Assembly (NCBI GenBank): GCA_016182605.1
Contig: JACPGE010000104.1
Coordinates: forward strand, 1 to 64,000
Direction of reading: 5' to 3'
From: Candidatus Hydrogenedentota bacterium
Lineage (GTDB): Bacteria; Hydrogenedentota; Hydrogenedentia; Hydrogenedentales; JAEUWI01
Length of the DNA: 64,000 bases
The translations under genes were made by a program, and so were the position numbers. The notes under the pieces were generated by a model that worked only from the letters and a program-made list of their open reading frames with translations, was not told the DNA's origin and did not search any database. Shown here piece after piece: positions 55,332-64,000 of the stretch. Position 1 is the first letter of the stretch, and each line of letters opens with the position of its first letter.

Positions 55332-57581
55332 ATGGCGTCGACATTTTCGCTGAGTCTGACGAAGTGGTCGTTGGACTTGGCGACGAAACTCATCAAGGCG
55401 GATGTGCGCCTGCACAACGTCGAGGCCATCAAGGATGACATGGCAATCATCTTTGTGGTCAATCATTTCACGCGTCTGGAGACGATACTGCTTCCCTATG
55501 TGATCAACAAGCACACGGGGAAGGAGGTTTGGGGGCTTGCCGCGGCAGAGCTGTTCAAGGGCAAGATCGGCGAGTTTTTGAAATCGACGGGGACGATTTC
55601 AACCAAGGATCCCGACCGCGACACCATTATCATCCACAGCCTCCTCAAAGGCCAGCACCCGTGGATGATCTTTCCCGAAGGCGCCATGATCAAGGACAAG
55701 AAGGTCGTCGATCATCGCGGGGAATTTCAGGTCTACAACGACGGCCAGCGCCGCCCGCCCCACACCGGCGCGGCCGTGCTCGCCCTGCTCGCGGAATACT
55801 ACCGGCACAAGATCCAGTGCCTTGCGGATCGGCCCGGCAGCGAAGATCTCCCCCGCGCGCTGAAACTTTTCGACCTGACGGCGCCCGAGGAGGTGCTCTC
55901 CAAGCGGACGGTCATCATCCCCGTGAATATTACCTACTTCCCGATGCGCTCCGGCGAGAACGTCCTGATGCGCATGGCAAACCGGGTCGCCCAAGACCTG
56001 AGCCCGCGCGCCATGGAAGAGCTTTCCGTGGAGGGAACGGTAATCTCCGAAGAAACGGATATCGACATCTCGCTCGGCGATCCCATCGACGTGCGCGAGT
56101 ATCTTGCGGCCCCCGAATACGCGGAACTCATGGCCTGCGGCCTCAACGATTTCAAGGCCCTGGAGGAGGAGCCCAGTTCGGTTTTCAACAATGCCGCGCG
56201 CAAGCTCATGCAGCGCTACATGCGCGAGATCTACCAGCTCACCACAATCAACTTCGATCACCTCTTCGCAACGATTATCCGCCACCAGGGAACCCGAGCC
56301 TTCACCGAGCGCATGTACCGCAACCGGATTTTCCTCTGCGCGCGCCAGATCCGCGATCTCGGCTACCACCGCCTTCACACCATCCTCGAAAAGACGCACC
56401 GCGCGCTCGTCTATGAAGACGAGAGCCCCAAGTTTCAGAACTTCATGACCCTGTGCCTGAAGGAGGGGGTGCTGCTCCAGGACGGCGAGTACTTCCGCAA
56501 AAATCTGGACGCGGAGCGGATCCAGGCCGGGTTCCACGATATCCGCTTCAAGGAACTGACCGAAGTCATTGCCAACGAGATCGAACCCCTGGGCAAGCTT
56601 ACGGAGATGATCCGGCAGGTCGCGCGCATGCCGCGCTTCCTGCTTTCCAAACGCATCCGCGATATCTTCATCGAGGAAGATCTGCGCTACTTCGAAACCG
56701 ATTACGCGCGCTTCTACATCGCCGGCGAAACCAAAGGGCCCGATGTGGGCCGCCCCTTCCTCCTGAAACCCATGCGCATCCGCGCCGGCGTGGTCCTCGC
56801 GCATGGCTACATGGCCGCCCCCCTCGAAGTCCGGGCGCTCGCCGAATACCTCTACCAGCAAGGATATGCCGTCTACGCAGTGCGCCTCCGCGGCCATGGC
56901 ACCTCCCCCGAAGATCTCGCCCTGTGCGAATGGGAAGACTGGTATGAGTCCTTCAACCGGGGCTACGCCATCATCAAAAGCCTTACCGACAACATCATTC
57001 TCGGCGGCTTCTCGACCGGAGGCTGCCTCGCGCTGATGGGCGCCGCACGCAAACGCCAAAAAGTGCAGGCCGTGTTCTCCATCTGCGCGCCGCTCCAGGT
57101 CCGCAATTATTCGATCCGGCTCGTGCCCTCGATCGTCTCCCTCAACTCAATGCTCAAAAAAATCGGCCAGAGCCGCGATTCATGGGAATATGTCGTGAAT
57201 GAACCGGAGAACAAACACATCAACTATGTGCGCAACCCGCTGACCGGCGTTTCGGAGCTGGTCGCCATCATGGGAAAAACGGAATCCCTCCTGCCGGAAG
57301 TCCAGATACCCGCCTTGATTATCCAGGCTTCAAAAGATTCCGTCGTCAACCCCGCAAGCGGCCAGTTGATCTTCGACCGGATTACGAGTCCCTGCAAAGA
57401 ACTGACCCTTTTTGAGCGCGCCCGCCATGGCATCGTCAATGGAGAGGGCCGCGAGGACATCTTCGCGCGGGTCCACGAATTTCTCAAGCGGGCCCCAGGG
57501 CACGGGATTGGGCTGCGCCTAACGGAAGATAGCCCAACGGAAGGGGCGGCCCACATGGACGACGAAGCGCTGGCGGGATGA
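55332..57581 (+). CDS. Acyltransferase-alpha/beta hydrolase fusion protein
   Basis: A 749-residue protein with two catalytic parts. Residues 30-300 are a PlsC-type glycerolipid acyltransferase: NHFTRLET (H45, with Glu at 50 in place of the usual Asp) and FPEGAMIKDKK (114-124). Residues 480-730 are an alpha/beta hydrolase of the monoacylglycerol-lipase/serine-aminopeptidase type: LAHGYMAAP, RGHGTSP, the nucleophile in GFSTGG (S561), the acid in ASKDSVVNP and the histidine in RHGIVNG. A helical linker lies between. No signal peptide. Both acyl transfer and acyl removal in one chain suggest lipid remodelling; substrates are unknown. Third codon positions shift from G-rich to C-rich here compared with the left half of the window. 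Confidence 0.85.
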   Translation: MASTFSLSLTKWSLDLATKLIKADVRLHNVEAIKDDMAIIFVVNHFTRLETILLPYVINKHTGKEVWGLAAAELFKGKIGEFLKSTGTISTKDPDRDTIIIHSLLKGQHPWMIFPEGAMIKDKKVVDHRGEFQVYNDGQRRPPHTGAAVLALLAEYYRHKIQCLADRPGSEDLPRALKLFDLTAPEEVLSKRTVIIPVNITYFPMRSGENVLMRMANRVAQDLSPRAMEELSVEGTVISEETDIDISLGDPIDVREYLAAPEYAELMACGLNDFKALEEEPSSVFNNAARKLMQRYMREIYQLTTINFDHLFATIIRHQGTRAFTERMYRNRIFLCARQIRDLGYHRLHTILEKTHRALVYEDESPKFQNFMTLCLKEGVLLQDGEYFRKNLDAERIQAGFHDIRFKELTEVIANEIEPLGKLTEMIRQVARMPRFLLSKRIRDIFIEEDLRYFETDYARFYIAGETKGPDVGRPFLLKPMRIRAGVVLAHGYMAAPLEVRALAEYLYQQGYAVYAVRLRGHGTSPEDLALCEWEDWYESFNRGYAIIKSLTDNIILGGFSTGGCLALMGAARKRQKVQAVFSICAPLQVRNYSIRLVPSIVSLNSMLKKIGQSRDSWEYVVNEPENKHINYVRNPLTGVSELVAIMGKTESLLPEVQIPALIIQASKDSVVNPASGQLIFDRITSPCKELTLFERARHGIVNGEGREDIFARVHEFLKRAPGHGIGLRLTEDSPTEGAAHMDDEALAG

Positions 57582-57834
57582 AAATATAACTGCGCAAAGG
57601 GCGCAAATACAGAATACTGCCCGATTCTAATTGACACTTTTTGGAGGTCTGTGCTACTTTCTTCCCACTTTCCCGTGCAGACTAAGGCTGCAGCCCCGGC
57701 CGTCTCAATCTTGCGCCGTGGCGTGTACCGCGAATAGACTATGGACTTTCCAGAACCTGCGCCCCGCCTTGCCTGCATCCCAGACCGTTCGGGGCAATTC
57801 AAACGGACGCGGTTCGAAACCGTGGATGGTGACT

Positions 57835-59550
57835 ATGAATAGACATGCTCAGGTAGCGGTGCTCACCGCGTCACTTGCCCTTCTCCTTGCCGCCTCTCCC
57901 GCATTTGCCTGGGGGCCACGCGCCCAACAGAGCATTACGGCCATGGCCATGCAGGTAATCAAACGGGATCACCCAGAGGTCTTCACCCCGGGCGACAAGA
58001 CCTACGAGCTGGAAGTGATCACCGGCGCGCGCGACGGCGTGGCAATCCTCGCAGGCGATCTCCCCATGAACTCCGATGCCGAGGTCGTTCAGGCCGTCTC
58101 CTCTGAACTGCAGTTGCTCCACGACGTCCGCCGTTTTGGCCCCACCTCCTACTTTGCCTACCGGATGGGCGTCCTCTCGGCCCTGGTGGCCAATGCCGCA
58201 GTGCCCCTGGGTTTTGCATGGTCCGACGAGGATGTGGCGATTCAACAGACAATCAACGTGCGCATCGACGAAAAACTGGATTCCTTCGGCTACCTCAGCG
58301 ATGGCGGCCAATTGACCTCCATCCGGGAAATCCGCGAATACTTCAAGGAACGCCGGCCCTTCATGCAAGACGACGCCGTGCTGATCCGGGACGATTTCAA
58401 ACGCGGCTCGGGATTTGACGGGTACATCAACAGCAGTGCGCAAACCTATTTTGACCGCTCGGTGGCCATGGTTGCCGACGTCTGGCACACGGTATTCGAG
58501 CCGAACAGCGCGGCCAGCGGAGTGCCCGCATCGAAAAACATGCTCACGTGGTATTTCGTGAAGGAAATCGCCTTCTTGCTGGAGGCGAAGAAAAACTTTC
58601 ACCAGGCGGAGAAGTCCTATGAAAGCTTTGAGCAGGTGAACAGCGACGTCAGTGAAGCCTTCGACGAGATCGGCGACCTGTTTTACGAATTCGGATCCAG
58701 CGAGGCCATTGAACGTGGCGTCCGGGAATGGCGCATCGCATACGACATGGGCGGACCGGCCCGCCGGGAAGTTTCGGAGAAACTCTCTGCCCACTATATC
58801 AAGCAAGGCAGCGCCTACCTCGAAAAGGCGGCACAGCCCGGATCGGAAGAGACCGATCTGCCCAATGCGCTGACAGCCTTCGAACAGGCGCTGGATTTCA
58901 ACCGGGGCAGCGACGAAGCAGCCAACCTTATCCAGGAAACCCACAAGGCGATGGCGGAACGGAAAGCGCGCTTCGAACTGGCCGTGAATCTGATTGCCTC
59001 CGCGGAACGCGTACAAAAAGAAGGCGACAACCAGGTGCTCGCCGAGGATTTCGGCGGGGCTATTGTAACCTATGAACGCGCCAAGGGATTTTACGAGACC
59101 GTGACCGAAGAGTTTACCGAGCTTTCCAACGCCTCGAAGTCCGGCGTTTCCAAGGTGAAAAAAGCGGTCGGCGAAGTCATCCTGAAAGTTCAAAACAAGG
59201 CCAACGACGCCATTGCAAAGGGCGACCAGCTTCAAGAAGAAAACAATTACCCGGCCGCCGTGCAAGAGTACAGCCGGGTCGATGCCATACTCGGCGTCAT
59301 CCCCCCCAACTACAGCCAGGTGGTGGATGCCGACACGAAAAAAATACGGGATCTTGCCCTCACCGACATCGATGAAGCGCGCAAAAACGAAGAGCGCTGG
59401 AAGGCGGCCCAAGAGGCGGCGGCCAAGGCCGCGCAGGGCGGTGGCGGGGGTGGCGCTGGAGGTGGTGGTGCAGGCGCAGGGGGCGGGGCTGCGGGTGCAG
59501 GTGGTGCCGCTGCGGGTGGTGCCGCCGCTGGCGCCGCGAACAAGCAGTAG
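57835..59550 (+). CDS. Exported protein, zinc-PLC/P1-nuclease-like N-terminus with helical repeats and Gly/Ala tail
   Basis: A 571-residue exported protein. The signal peptide ends AFA, leaving Trp as mature residue 1 (WGPRAQQSI), as in zinc-dependent phospholipase C/P1 nucleases, where that Trp binds zinc. The following AGDLPMNSD and VADVWHTVFEP are reminiscent of later zinc ligands, but the GH-type histidine is replaced by Gln, so activity is doubtful. Residues 230-520 are TPR-like helices (EKSYESFEQVNSD, LEKAAQPGSEET). The last 45 residues are Gly/Ala repeats. The start at 57835 has GGATGG 8 nt upstream. Role unknown; a structural envelope protein is possible. Confidence 0.7.
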   Translation: MNRHAQVAVLTASLALLLAASPAFAWGPRAQQSITAMAMQVIKRDHPEVFTPGDKTYELEVITGARDGVAILAGDLPMNSDAEVVQAVSSELQLLHDVRRFGPTSYFAYRMGVLSALVANAAVPLGFAWSDEDVAIQQTINVRIDEKLDSFGYLSDGGQLTSIREIREYFKERRPFMQDDAVLIRDDFKRGSGFDGYINSSAQTYFDRSVAMVADVWHTVFEPNSAASGVPASKNMLTWYFVKEIAFLLEAKKNFHQAEKSYESFEQVNSDVSEAFDEIGDLFYEFGSSEAIERGVREWRIAYDMGGPARREVSEKLSAHYIKQGSAYLEKAAQPGSEETDLPNALTAFEQALDFNRGSDEAANLIQETHKAMAERKARFELAVNLIASAERVQKEGDNQVLAEDFGGAIVTYERAKGFYETVTEEFTELSNASKSGVSKVKKAVGEVILKVQNKANDAIAKGDQLQEENNYPAAVQEYSRVDAILGVIPPNYSQVVDADTKKIRDLALTDIDEARKNEERWKAAQEAAAKAAQGGGGGGAGGGGAGAGGGAAGAGGAAAGGAAAGAANKQ

Positions 59551-59574
59551 TTCCTATTCACGATGATGGAGACG

Positions 59575-59615
59575 AGAGCCTCTCACGGCACTGCGCCGTG
59601 GGAGGCTCTTTCTTA
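59575..59615 (+). terminator. Rho-independent terminator
   Basis: AGAGCCTCTCACGGC (59575-59589) pairs with GCCGTGGGAGGCTCT with one mismatch, followed by TTTCTT. It ends the transcript of the 57835 gene. Confidence 0.82.
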
Positions 59616-59706
59616 TTGGGCGCGACGTGGCGGATGGCGCGGTGAAAACTACTGACGAGAGCATTGCCTGTGACAGCCCGCCTGTTTTTGCGCTGGAACG
59701 CGTGAA

Positions 59707-60486
59707 TTAATCGAGGTAAGCGCCCTGGGGACGGCGCCCGGCCTGTGGGTAGCGTTCCAGCCGGAGGAGATTCCATCGGGCAAGGCGGTAGGAGACGGCG
59801 GTTGCCAGGCAGCCGAGCCCGTAGGTCACACTGCGGCGGAAATTGATGGAGGAGGCCTCGGCGAAGTATTTCGTGGGGCAGCTCACTTCGGCAATGGTGG
59901 CGCCGGTCCAAAGAACCTGCGCAAGCATTTGATTGTCAAAGACAAAGTCGTCCGAATTGGCCTCGAGCGGCAGACGCCGCAAGAGCGCCGCCGAGAAAGC
60001 GCGGTAGCCCGTGTGGTACTCCGAAAGCTTCGCTCCGGTAAGCAGATTTTCGAAGGCCGTCAGCAGGCGGTTGGCAACATACTTGTAGCGGGGCATGCCG
60101 CCGCGCAACGCCTGCCCGCCAAGAATGCGCGATCCCAGCACGCACGGATACAACTCATTCGCCACCAGCGTGGCCATGGCGGGAATGAGTTTCGGCGTGT
60201 ACTGATAATCCGGATGCACCATGATAACCACATCGGCGCCCGCCTCCAGCGCCAGCCGGTAACAGGTCTTCTGGTTTGCGCCATAGCCCCGGTTCTTCGC
60301 GTGAATATGCACGGTGGTCGCGGGCAGGCTGGATGCGATTTCCGCGGTGGCGTCGCTGCTGGCGTCATCAACCACGATAACGCGATCCACGACCCCCTGC
60401 GCCATCACTTCGGCGTGGGTGCGCACAATGGTGGCGGCCGCGTTGTAGGCCGGCATGACGACGATGACTTTTTTGCCGGAAATCAT
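59707..60486 (-). CDS. GT2 family glycosyltransferase (DPM-like, soluble)
   Basis: A 259-residue GT-A enzyme: [22 protein letters not shown], and a DxD-type VHPDYQYTP. The central [13 protein letters not shown] matches the polyprenol-phosphate mannosyl/glucosyl-transferase group. Unlike the 19557 gene it has no C-terminal membrane pair, though the last 50 residues are hydrophobic and basic and may touch the membrane. The start at 60486 is the family N-terminus. A terminator lies just upstream (60533-60567), so it has its own promoter. Confidence 0.85.
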   Translation of the reverse strand: MISGKKVIVVMPAYNAAATIVRTHAEVMAQGVVDRVIVVDDASSDATAEIASSLPATTVHIHAKNRGYGANQKTCYRLALEAGADVVIMVHPDYQYTPKLIPAMATLVANELYPCVLGSRILGGQALRGGMPRYKYVANRLLTAFENLLTGAKLSEYHTGYRAFSAALLRRLPLEANSDDFVFDNQMLAQVLWTGATIAEVSCPTKYFAEASSINFRRSVTYGLGCLATAVSYRLARWNLLRLERYPQAGRRPQGAYLD

Positions 60487-60532
60487 GGCGCGCAGCATAG
60501 CATAGGACGGCCTCTCGGGGCACGGCGGCGCG

Positions 60533-60567
60533 GCAAAAAGCCCGGCCCCTGGGGAGGACCGGGCTTT
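60533..60567 (-). terminator. Rho-independent terminator of the 60594 gene
   Basis: Stem AAAGCCCGG (60537-60545) with CCGGGCTTT (60559-60567) and a 13-nt loop; on the minus strand it is followed by five T. It lies 27 nt after the stop. Confidence 0.82.
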
Positions 60568-60593
60568 CACTGTTGACTTCTTGAAATACGGAA

Positions 60594-61931
60594 TCAGACT
60601 TCCACGGGAACCGCATAAGGTTCGCGGTAAACCCGGGTCAGATGGGAATTGGCCTCGTCATCGTTCTTGACCATTTCCTTCTCCGTGTCGATCTCCAAGA
60701 CGCGGTTCACGCGGGCGCCCGTCAGGGCGTAGTGAGAAAGCGCGGAAGAGTAGTGCCCGTCGATGGCCTTGGAGGTGATGTTTTCCGCCTTCCGGTCCCG
60801 CACGCAATCGAGGAAGTTCTGGAAGTGGTTGACGGTGGATCCCTCCATGTCCTCTTCCGTGAGCTTGCCTTCCAGGAAGAGTTTGTAGCCCTCGTATTCC
60901 GGGAAGGACATATAGCCTTTCGTGCCGTAGAAGAGCACGCCAAACGACGAGCCGCCGGCCTCGTCGTTCGAGTACCAGGGGCGCACTTCCAGCGTCAACA
61001 TCTTGTCCTTGCCCGTGGCCTTGTCCTTGAACATGTAAGAGGTCGAAGAGACGTCGAAAACTTCTTTGTAGTCATGCCACAGCAGCAGGCCGCCCATCGA
61101 GGTAACGCGGTACGGCACTTCCACACCGAGGCCCCAGCGGGCCGCGTCAAGCTGGTGCACCCCCTGATTGCCAATGTCGCCATTGCCGTAGGCCCACTTC
61201 CAATGCCAGTAATAATGCGCGTGGGCGCCTTCGCCCTTTTCATTGGCGTAATACGGCTCCGCCTGCGCCGGCCCCTGCCACACGTCCCAGTTCAATTCCT
61301 TCGGCGGATCGGCCACATGCGCCTTGCCGACATCCGGCCGCCACTTGTAGCACACGCAACGCGCCATGTACACGTCGCCAATGACCCCGTCCTTCAGCTT
61401 CTGGATGCCGCGCTGGAACCCGGGATTGCTGCGCAGTTGCACGCCGTGCTGCACGATGCGCTGGTATTTCTCCGCCGCGGCCACGACCTGACGGCCTTCA
61501 AAAATGTTGTGCGTCATCGGCTTTTCCACATACACATCCTTGCCGGCCTGGCAGGCCCAAATCGTGGCCAGGGAATGCCAGTGGTTCGGCGTGGCGATCG
61601 AGATGACGTCGATGTCCTTGTCTTCCAGCACGCGCCGGAGATCCTGCTCGGTCTTGGGCTCGGATTTCTGCTTGTCGGTGAAAAAATCCTTGATGCGGGG
61701 TGCGAAGAGGCGCGCGTCTGGATCGCAGAGCGTCGTCACTTCCGTATTGGCGGTCTTCGCGTAGCACGAAAGGTGCTCTTTGCCTCGCCCATTGATCCCC
61801 AGGACCGCCACCCGGACACGCTCATTGGCGCCGGCCCACGAGGTTTTCGAGGTGCCAATCAACAACCCTGCCGCAGCGCCGGCCGCCATGCCGGAGTGCT
61901 TGAGAAATGAACGGCGGCTAACTTCACTCAT
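60594..61931 (-). CDS. Tat-exported Gfo/Idh/MocA oxidoreductase
   Basis: A 445-residue protein with a twin-arginine signal (SRRSFLKHS, then an Ala/Gly helix, about 1-32). Then come the Rossmann motif [25 protein letters not shown] and VEKPMTHNI. The C-terminal half has [20 protein letters not shown], common to the Planctomycetes/Hydrogenedentota-type exported members. It should act on a sugar or glycoside in the periplasm, with a tightly bound NAD(P). The start at 61931 sets the Tat signal. It is a single-gene unit closed by a strong terminator. Confidence 0.88.
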   Translation of the reverse strand: MSEVSRRSFLKHSGMAAGAAAGLLIGTSKTSWAGANERVRVAVLGINGRGKEHLSCYAKTANTEVTTLCDPDARLFAPRIKDFFTDKQKSEPKTEQDLRRVLEDKDIDVISIATPNHWHSLATIWACQAGKDVYVEKPMTHNIFEGRQVVAAAEKYQRIVQHGVQLRSNPGFQRGIQKLKDGVIGDVYMARCVCYKWRPDVGKAHVADPPKELNWDVWQGPAQAEPYYANEKGEGAHAHYYWHWKWAYGNGDIGNQGVHQLDAARWGLGVEVPYRVTSMGGLLLWHDYKEVFDVSSTSYMFKDKATGKDKMLTLEVRPWYSNDEAGGSSFGVLFYGTKGYMSFPEYEGYKLFLEGKLTEEDMEGSTVNHFQNFLDCVRDRKAENITSKAIDGHYSSALSHYALTGARVNRVLEIDTEKEMVKNDDEANSHLTRVYREPYAVPVEV

Positions 61932-62389
61932 GATAGTCGGTCTCCCTGGTCGGTATGATCGAAAAACGGCTTTTTCGAGGCGCCGTCCTTCGGATTGCGT
62001 ATGCATCAGGATAGACCAATCCCCCGAAAACTTCAAATGCAATATCCCCTGGAAGCGGCGCTGCGGGGAGGGGGACTGGCGGAACGAGGGGATCGATTTA
62101 TGCGTTTGGGGCGGGTGGCTGTGCTGGGGCGGCGCTCTCGGACTCCCATTCGGAAATGGAAGCTGCGTGGGGAGAATTCAATGGAGGAGGGGTCTGCTTC
62201 TATCGTTTGAGAGGTCGCTTGGAGATGGGCTCCTCAAGTAGGCCTTCGCTCGATGAGCGCAGGCATGGGCGGCCTCCGGTCCGGTGTGTACTTGCCCCTT
62301 ATTCGTATGTATTGGCGTTCATTCGTGGTCTGATTGCTGGCCTGGTTCCTGGAGGAATCAAACCACGAATGAACGCCCCGTTCTGAAGT
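61932..62389. other. Intergenic region with no gene seen
   Basis: It lies between the Tat oxidoreductase start and the histidine kinase stop. No frame looks coding. Its only strong feature is the palindrome at 62314-62377. Confidence 0.5.
62314..62377. repeat. Long hairpin, 22-bp arms
   Basis: Arms 62314-62335 and 62356-62377 pair in 21 of 22 positions; the outer 16 (GGCGTTCATTCGTGGT) are exact. The loop is 20 nt. It ends 13 nt before the kinase stop codon, but on the minus strand no T-run follows, so it is more like a REP/palindromic unit than a terminator. Confidence 0.7.
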
Positions 62390-64000
62390 TCAAGTGCCTC
62401 CGCTGGTGGCGTCCAGGGCTTTCCTCACGCTGCCCAACAGACCATTGATGGTGAACGGCTTCTGAAGGAAGTCCGTGTTCTTTTCCAGGATGCCGTGCCT
62501 ACTGATCACGTCATGCGTGTAACCGGAAACATAGAGCACTTTCAGATCCGGTATGAGACCGCGCAAAGAATGGTAGAGTTCCTTCCCATTCATCCCCGGC
62601 AGCACGATGTCGGCCAGCAAGAGATGGATCTTGCCAGACTCTCCGCCAGCTATCGCCAGGGCTTCCTGCGGCCGGCTGGTCCCCTGAACGGTGTATCCCT
62701 TCATCCGCAGGCTGTCACACATCAATTGACGCACATTGTCGTTGTCCTCGACAACCAGAATCGTCTCCGTTCCGCCTCGAGACACCGCCTCGGACGGCGC
62801 ATCCACCTGGTCCAGGGTGCAATCAAGCGGCACGGGGAGATAAATCTTGAACGTCGTTCCCTGGCCGGGCTCGCTGTAAACCCAGATGTTGCCATTGTGC
62901 TGTTTCACGATGCCGTAAACGGTGGCCAGGCCAAGCCCCGTCCCCTTGCCGACTTCTTTGGTGGTGAAAAAGGGATCGAAGATCCGTTGCTGAGTATCTC
63001 TGTCCATGCCGCAGCCGGTGTCGCTTACGGCGAGCAGCACATAGTGGCCCGGCTCCGCCTGGGGGTGCTGGGAGACGTAGCACGCATCCAGTTCCACGTT
63101 GAGGGTCTCCAGGGTCAGTCTGCCCCCGTGGGGCATGGCGTCCCGGGCGTTGATCACCAGATTCATCAGAATTTGTTCCATCTGAACGGAGTCCGCCAGC
63201 ACCGGAAACAAATCCGGGGTGAGCGCCTGAAAGATCTCGATATCCTCCCCAATGAGGCGCTGCATCATGCTGGTGAAATCGCCAATGATTTCGTTGAGAT
63301 CGAGCACGCGCGGCCGCAGCAGTTGCTTCCGGCTGAACGCCAATATCTGGCTGACGAGTTTGGCCCCATGCTGGCCCGCGTCCTGCACGTGCTTCAAATC
63401 GTCATAGAGCGGGTTCTCCTCCGTCAGCTCGTTCATCACCAGTTCCGTGTATCCGCTGATGGCCGAGAGCACATTGTTCATGTCGTGCGCGATGCCGCCC
63501 GCCAGGCTTCCGATCGAGTCCAGCTTCTGCGCCTGGTAGAACTGTTCCTCCACCCGCTTCAAAGCCTCCTCGGCGTTTTTCCGCTGGGTAATATCGATCC
63601 GCGACCCGACCACTTCCAAGGGCGCGCCCGCCTCATCCCGCAGCAATCGCTGTTCATCGTGCATCCAGATGTAGGCCCCGTCCTTGGATGCGACGCGGTA
63701 TTCCCGGATCAGGAAACCATCGCGCAGCAGGACGTCGTTGTTTTGCAGAACGATGTCCAGGTCCTCGGGGTGCGCGTTCTCCTGCAACCAGCGCGGCTCC
63801 ATCGCCTCCGCCGTTGACCAGCCCGTTATCCGGGCCACATTCTCGCTTGTCCACACCGGCACGAATCCTCCCTCTCTCCAGGCAAGGGCGTAGATGATGG
63901 TAGGGCTCGTGGCAAGCAGATGGCCAAGCTGCGCCGACTTCTCCTCCAGCTCCCGCGTGCGCTGGGCGACGAGAAGTTCCAGTTGAGCATGGAGCCGGGC
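62390..64000 (-). CDS. PAS-domain hybrid histidine kinase (5' end beyond the window)
   Basis: At least 536 residues; the frame is still open at the window edge, so the N-terminus is missing. In the visible part, in order: a coiled-coil linker (AQRTRELEEKSAQL), a PAS/PAC domain (GWSTAEAMEP to GSRIDITQRK), the phospho-acceptor in GGIAHDMNNVLSA, and an ATPase domain with NLVINARDAMPHGG, VSDTGCGM and GTGLGLATVYG. A C-terminal receiver follows with ILVVEDND and the acceptor aspartate in LLLADIVLPGMNG. It is a typical hybrid kinase; the signal is unknown. Confidence 0.93.
   Translation of the reverse strand, partial: ARLHAQLELLVAQRTRELEEKSAQLGHLLATSPTIIYALAWREGGFVPVWTSENVARITGWSTAEAMEPRWLQENAHPEDLDIVLQNNDVLLRDGFLIREYRVASKDGAYIWMHDEQRLLRDEAGAPLEVVGSRIDITQRKNAEEALKRVEEQFYQAQKLDSIGSLAGGIAHDMNNVLSAISGYTELVMNELTEENPLYDDLKHVQDAGQHGAKLVSQILAFSRKQLLRPRVLDLNEIIGDFTSMMQRLIGEDIEIFQALTPDLFPVLADSVQMEQILMNLVINARDAMPHGGRLTLETLNVELDACYVSQHPQAEPGHYVLLAVSDTGCGMDRDTQQRIFDPFFTTKEVGKGTGLGLATVYGIVKQHNGNIWVYSEPGQGTTFKIYLPVPLDCTLDQVDAPSEAVSRGGTETILVVEDNDNVRQLMCDSLRMKGYTVQGTSRPQEALAIAGGESGKIHLLLADIVLPGMNGKELYHSLRGLIPDLKVLYVSGYTHDVISRHGILEKNTDFLQKPFTINGLLGSVRKALDATSGGT

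Noticed and set aside
59448-59545. Repetitive GGT/GCG tract as a possible DNA repeat element
   Set aside because: It is in frame and encodes the Gly/Ala tail of the 57835 gene.

Overview
The window is GC-rich bacterial chromosome with about 43 protein genes, one tRNA and no rRNA, CRISPR array or phage module. The family mix points to a Gram-negative, diderm, carbohydrate-degrading bacterium of the PVC/Hydrogenedentota kind. That mix includes a CotH/lamin-tail lipoprotein, Tat-exported Gfo/Idh/MocA oxidoreductases, a GxGYxYP-like protein, a beta-propeller/dihaem cytochrome, an ECF sigma factor fused to a membrane domain, and AsmA and RfaE2-type proteins. The phylum is inferred from gene content, not from a marker-gene tree.

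Layout. 0.1-5.2 kb: a PLP decarboxylase-like gene (-), then a CotH-family lipoprotein translationally coupled to a D-cysteine desulfhydrase/ACC-deaminase-like gene (+). 5.2-5.6 kb and 15.4-15.8 kb: two copies of a non-coding, MITE-like element with terminal inverted repeats, internal 35-bp tandem units and an inverted copy of the unit. Between them lie an ECF sigma/membrane fusion, a YpdA-like flavoprotein, a ComB-like phosphatase and nucleotide-sugar genes. The minus-strand set is epimerase, gmd, rmd-like and an RfaE2-like adenylyltransferase, each overlapping the next by 4 nt; the plus-strand set is a UDP-HexNAc 6-dehydrogenase and an epimerase. 15.8-25.9 kb: a GT-C transferase and a lipoprotein (-), then a five-gene glycan operon (+) of GT2, GT4, GT4, pyruvyltransferase-like and flippase-like genes, and a methyltransferase (-). 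26-30 kb: housekeeping recO-lepA-lepB (-) and tRNA-Ala(GGC) with its promoter and terminator. 30.2 kb: a small lipoprotein gene that appears frameshifted in a G6 run.

30.6-46 kb: a large secreted beta-propeller/dihaem protein with a C-terminal sorting-like tail (-); two coupled glycosidase-like genes and an unknown membrane protein (+); a zinc-ribbon methyltransferase; a GxGYxYP-like exported protein; a cytosolic FHA histidine kinase with a single-domain response regulator; and a membrane-anchored GH31 enzyme. 46.4-47.0 kb: a MntA/HepT toxin-antitoxin pair bracketed by imperfect 50-bp copies of the tail of the neighbouring AsmA gene. 47-54.5 kb (-): Tat-exported Gfo/Idh/MocA, alpha-L-fucosidase, Gfo/Idh/MocA and a giant AsmA-like protein. 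54.9-59.6 kb (+): a PilZ protein, an acyltransferase-alpha/beta-hydrolase fusion and a periplasmic protein with a mature N-terminal Trp and a Gly/Ala tail. 59.7-64 kb (-): a GT2, another Tat-exported Gfo/Idh/MocA and a PAS hybrid histidine kinase that runs off the window.

How the parts fit: 9.6-25 kb looks like one locus for making a surface polysaccharide (sugar nucleotides, then transferases, pyruvylation/methylation and lipid-linked steps). 34-54 kb looks like extracellular glycan breakdown. The strongest candidates for something undescribed are the MITE-like element pair, the sigma/membrane fusion, the acyltransferase-hydrolase fusion, and the RfaE2-gmd-rmd coupling.
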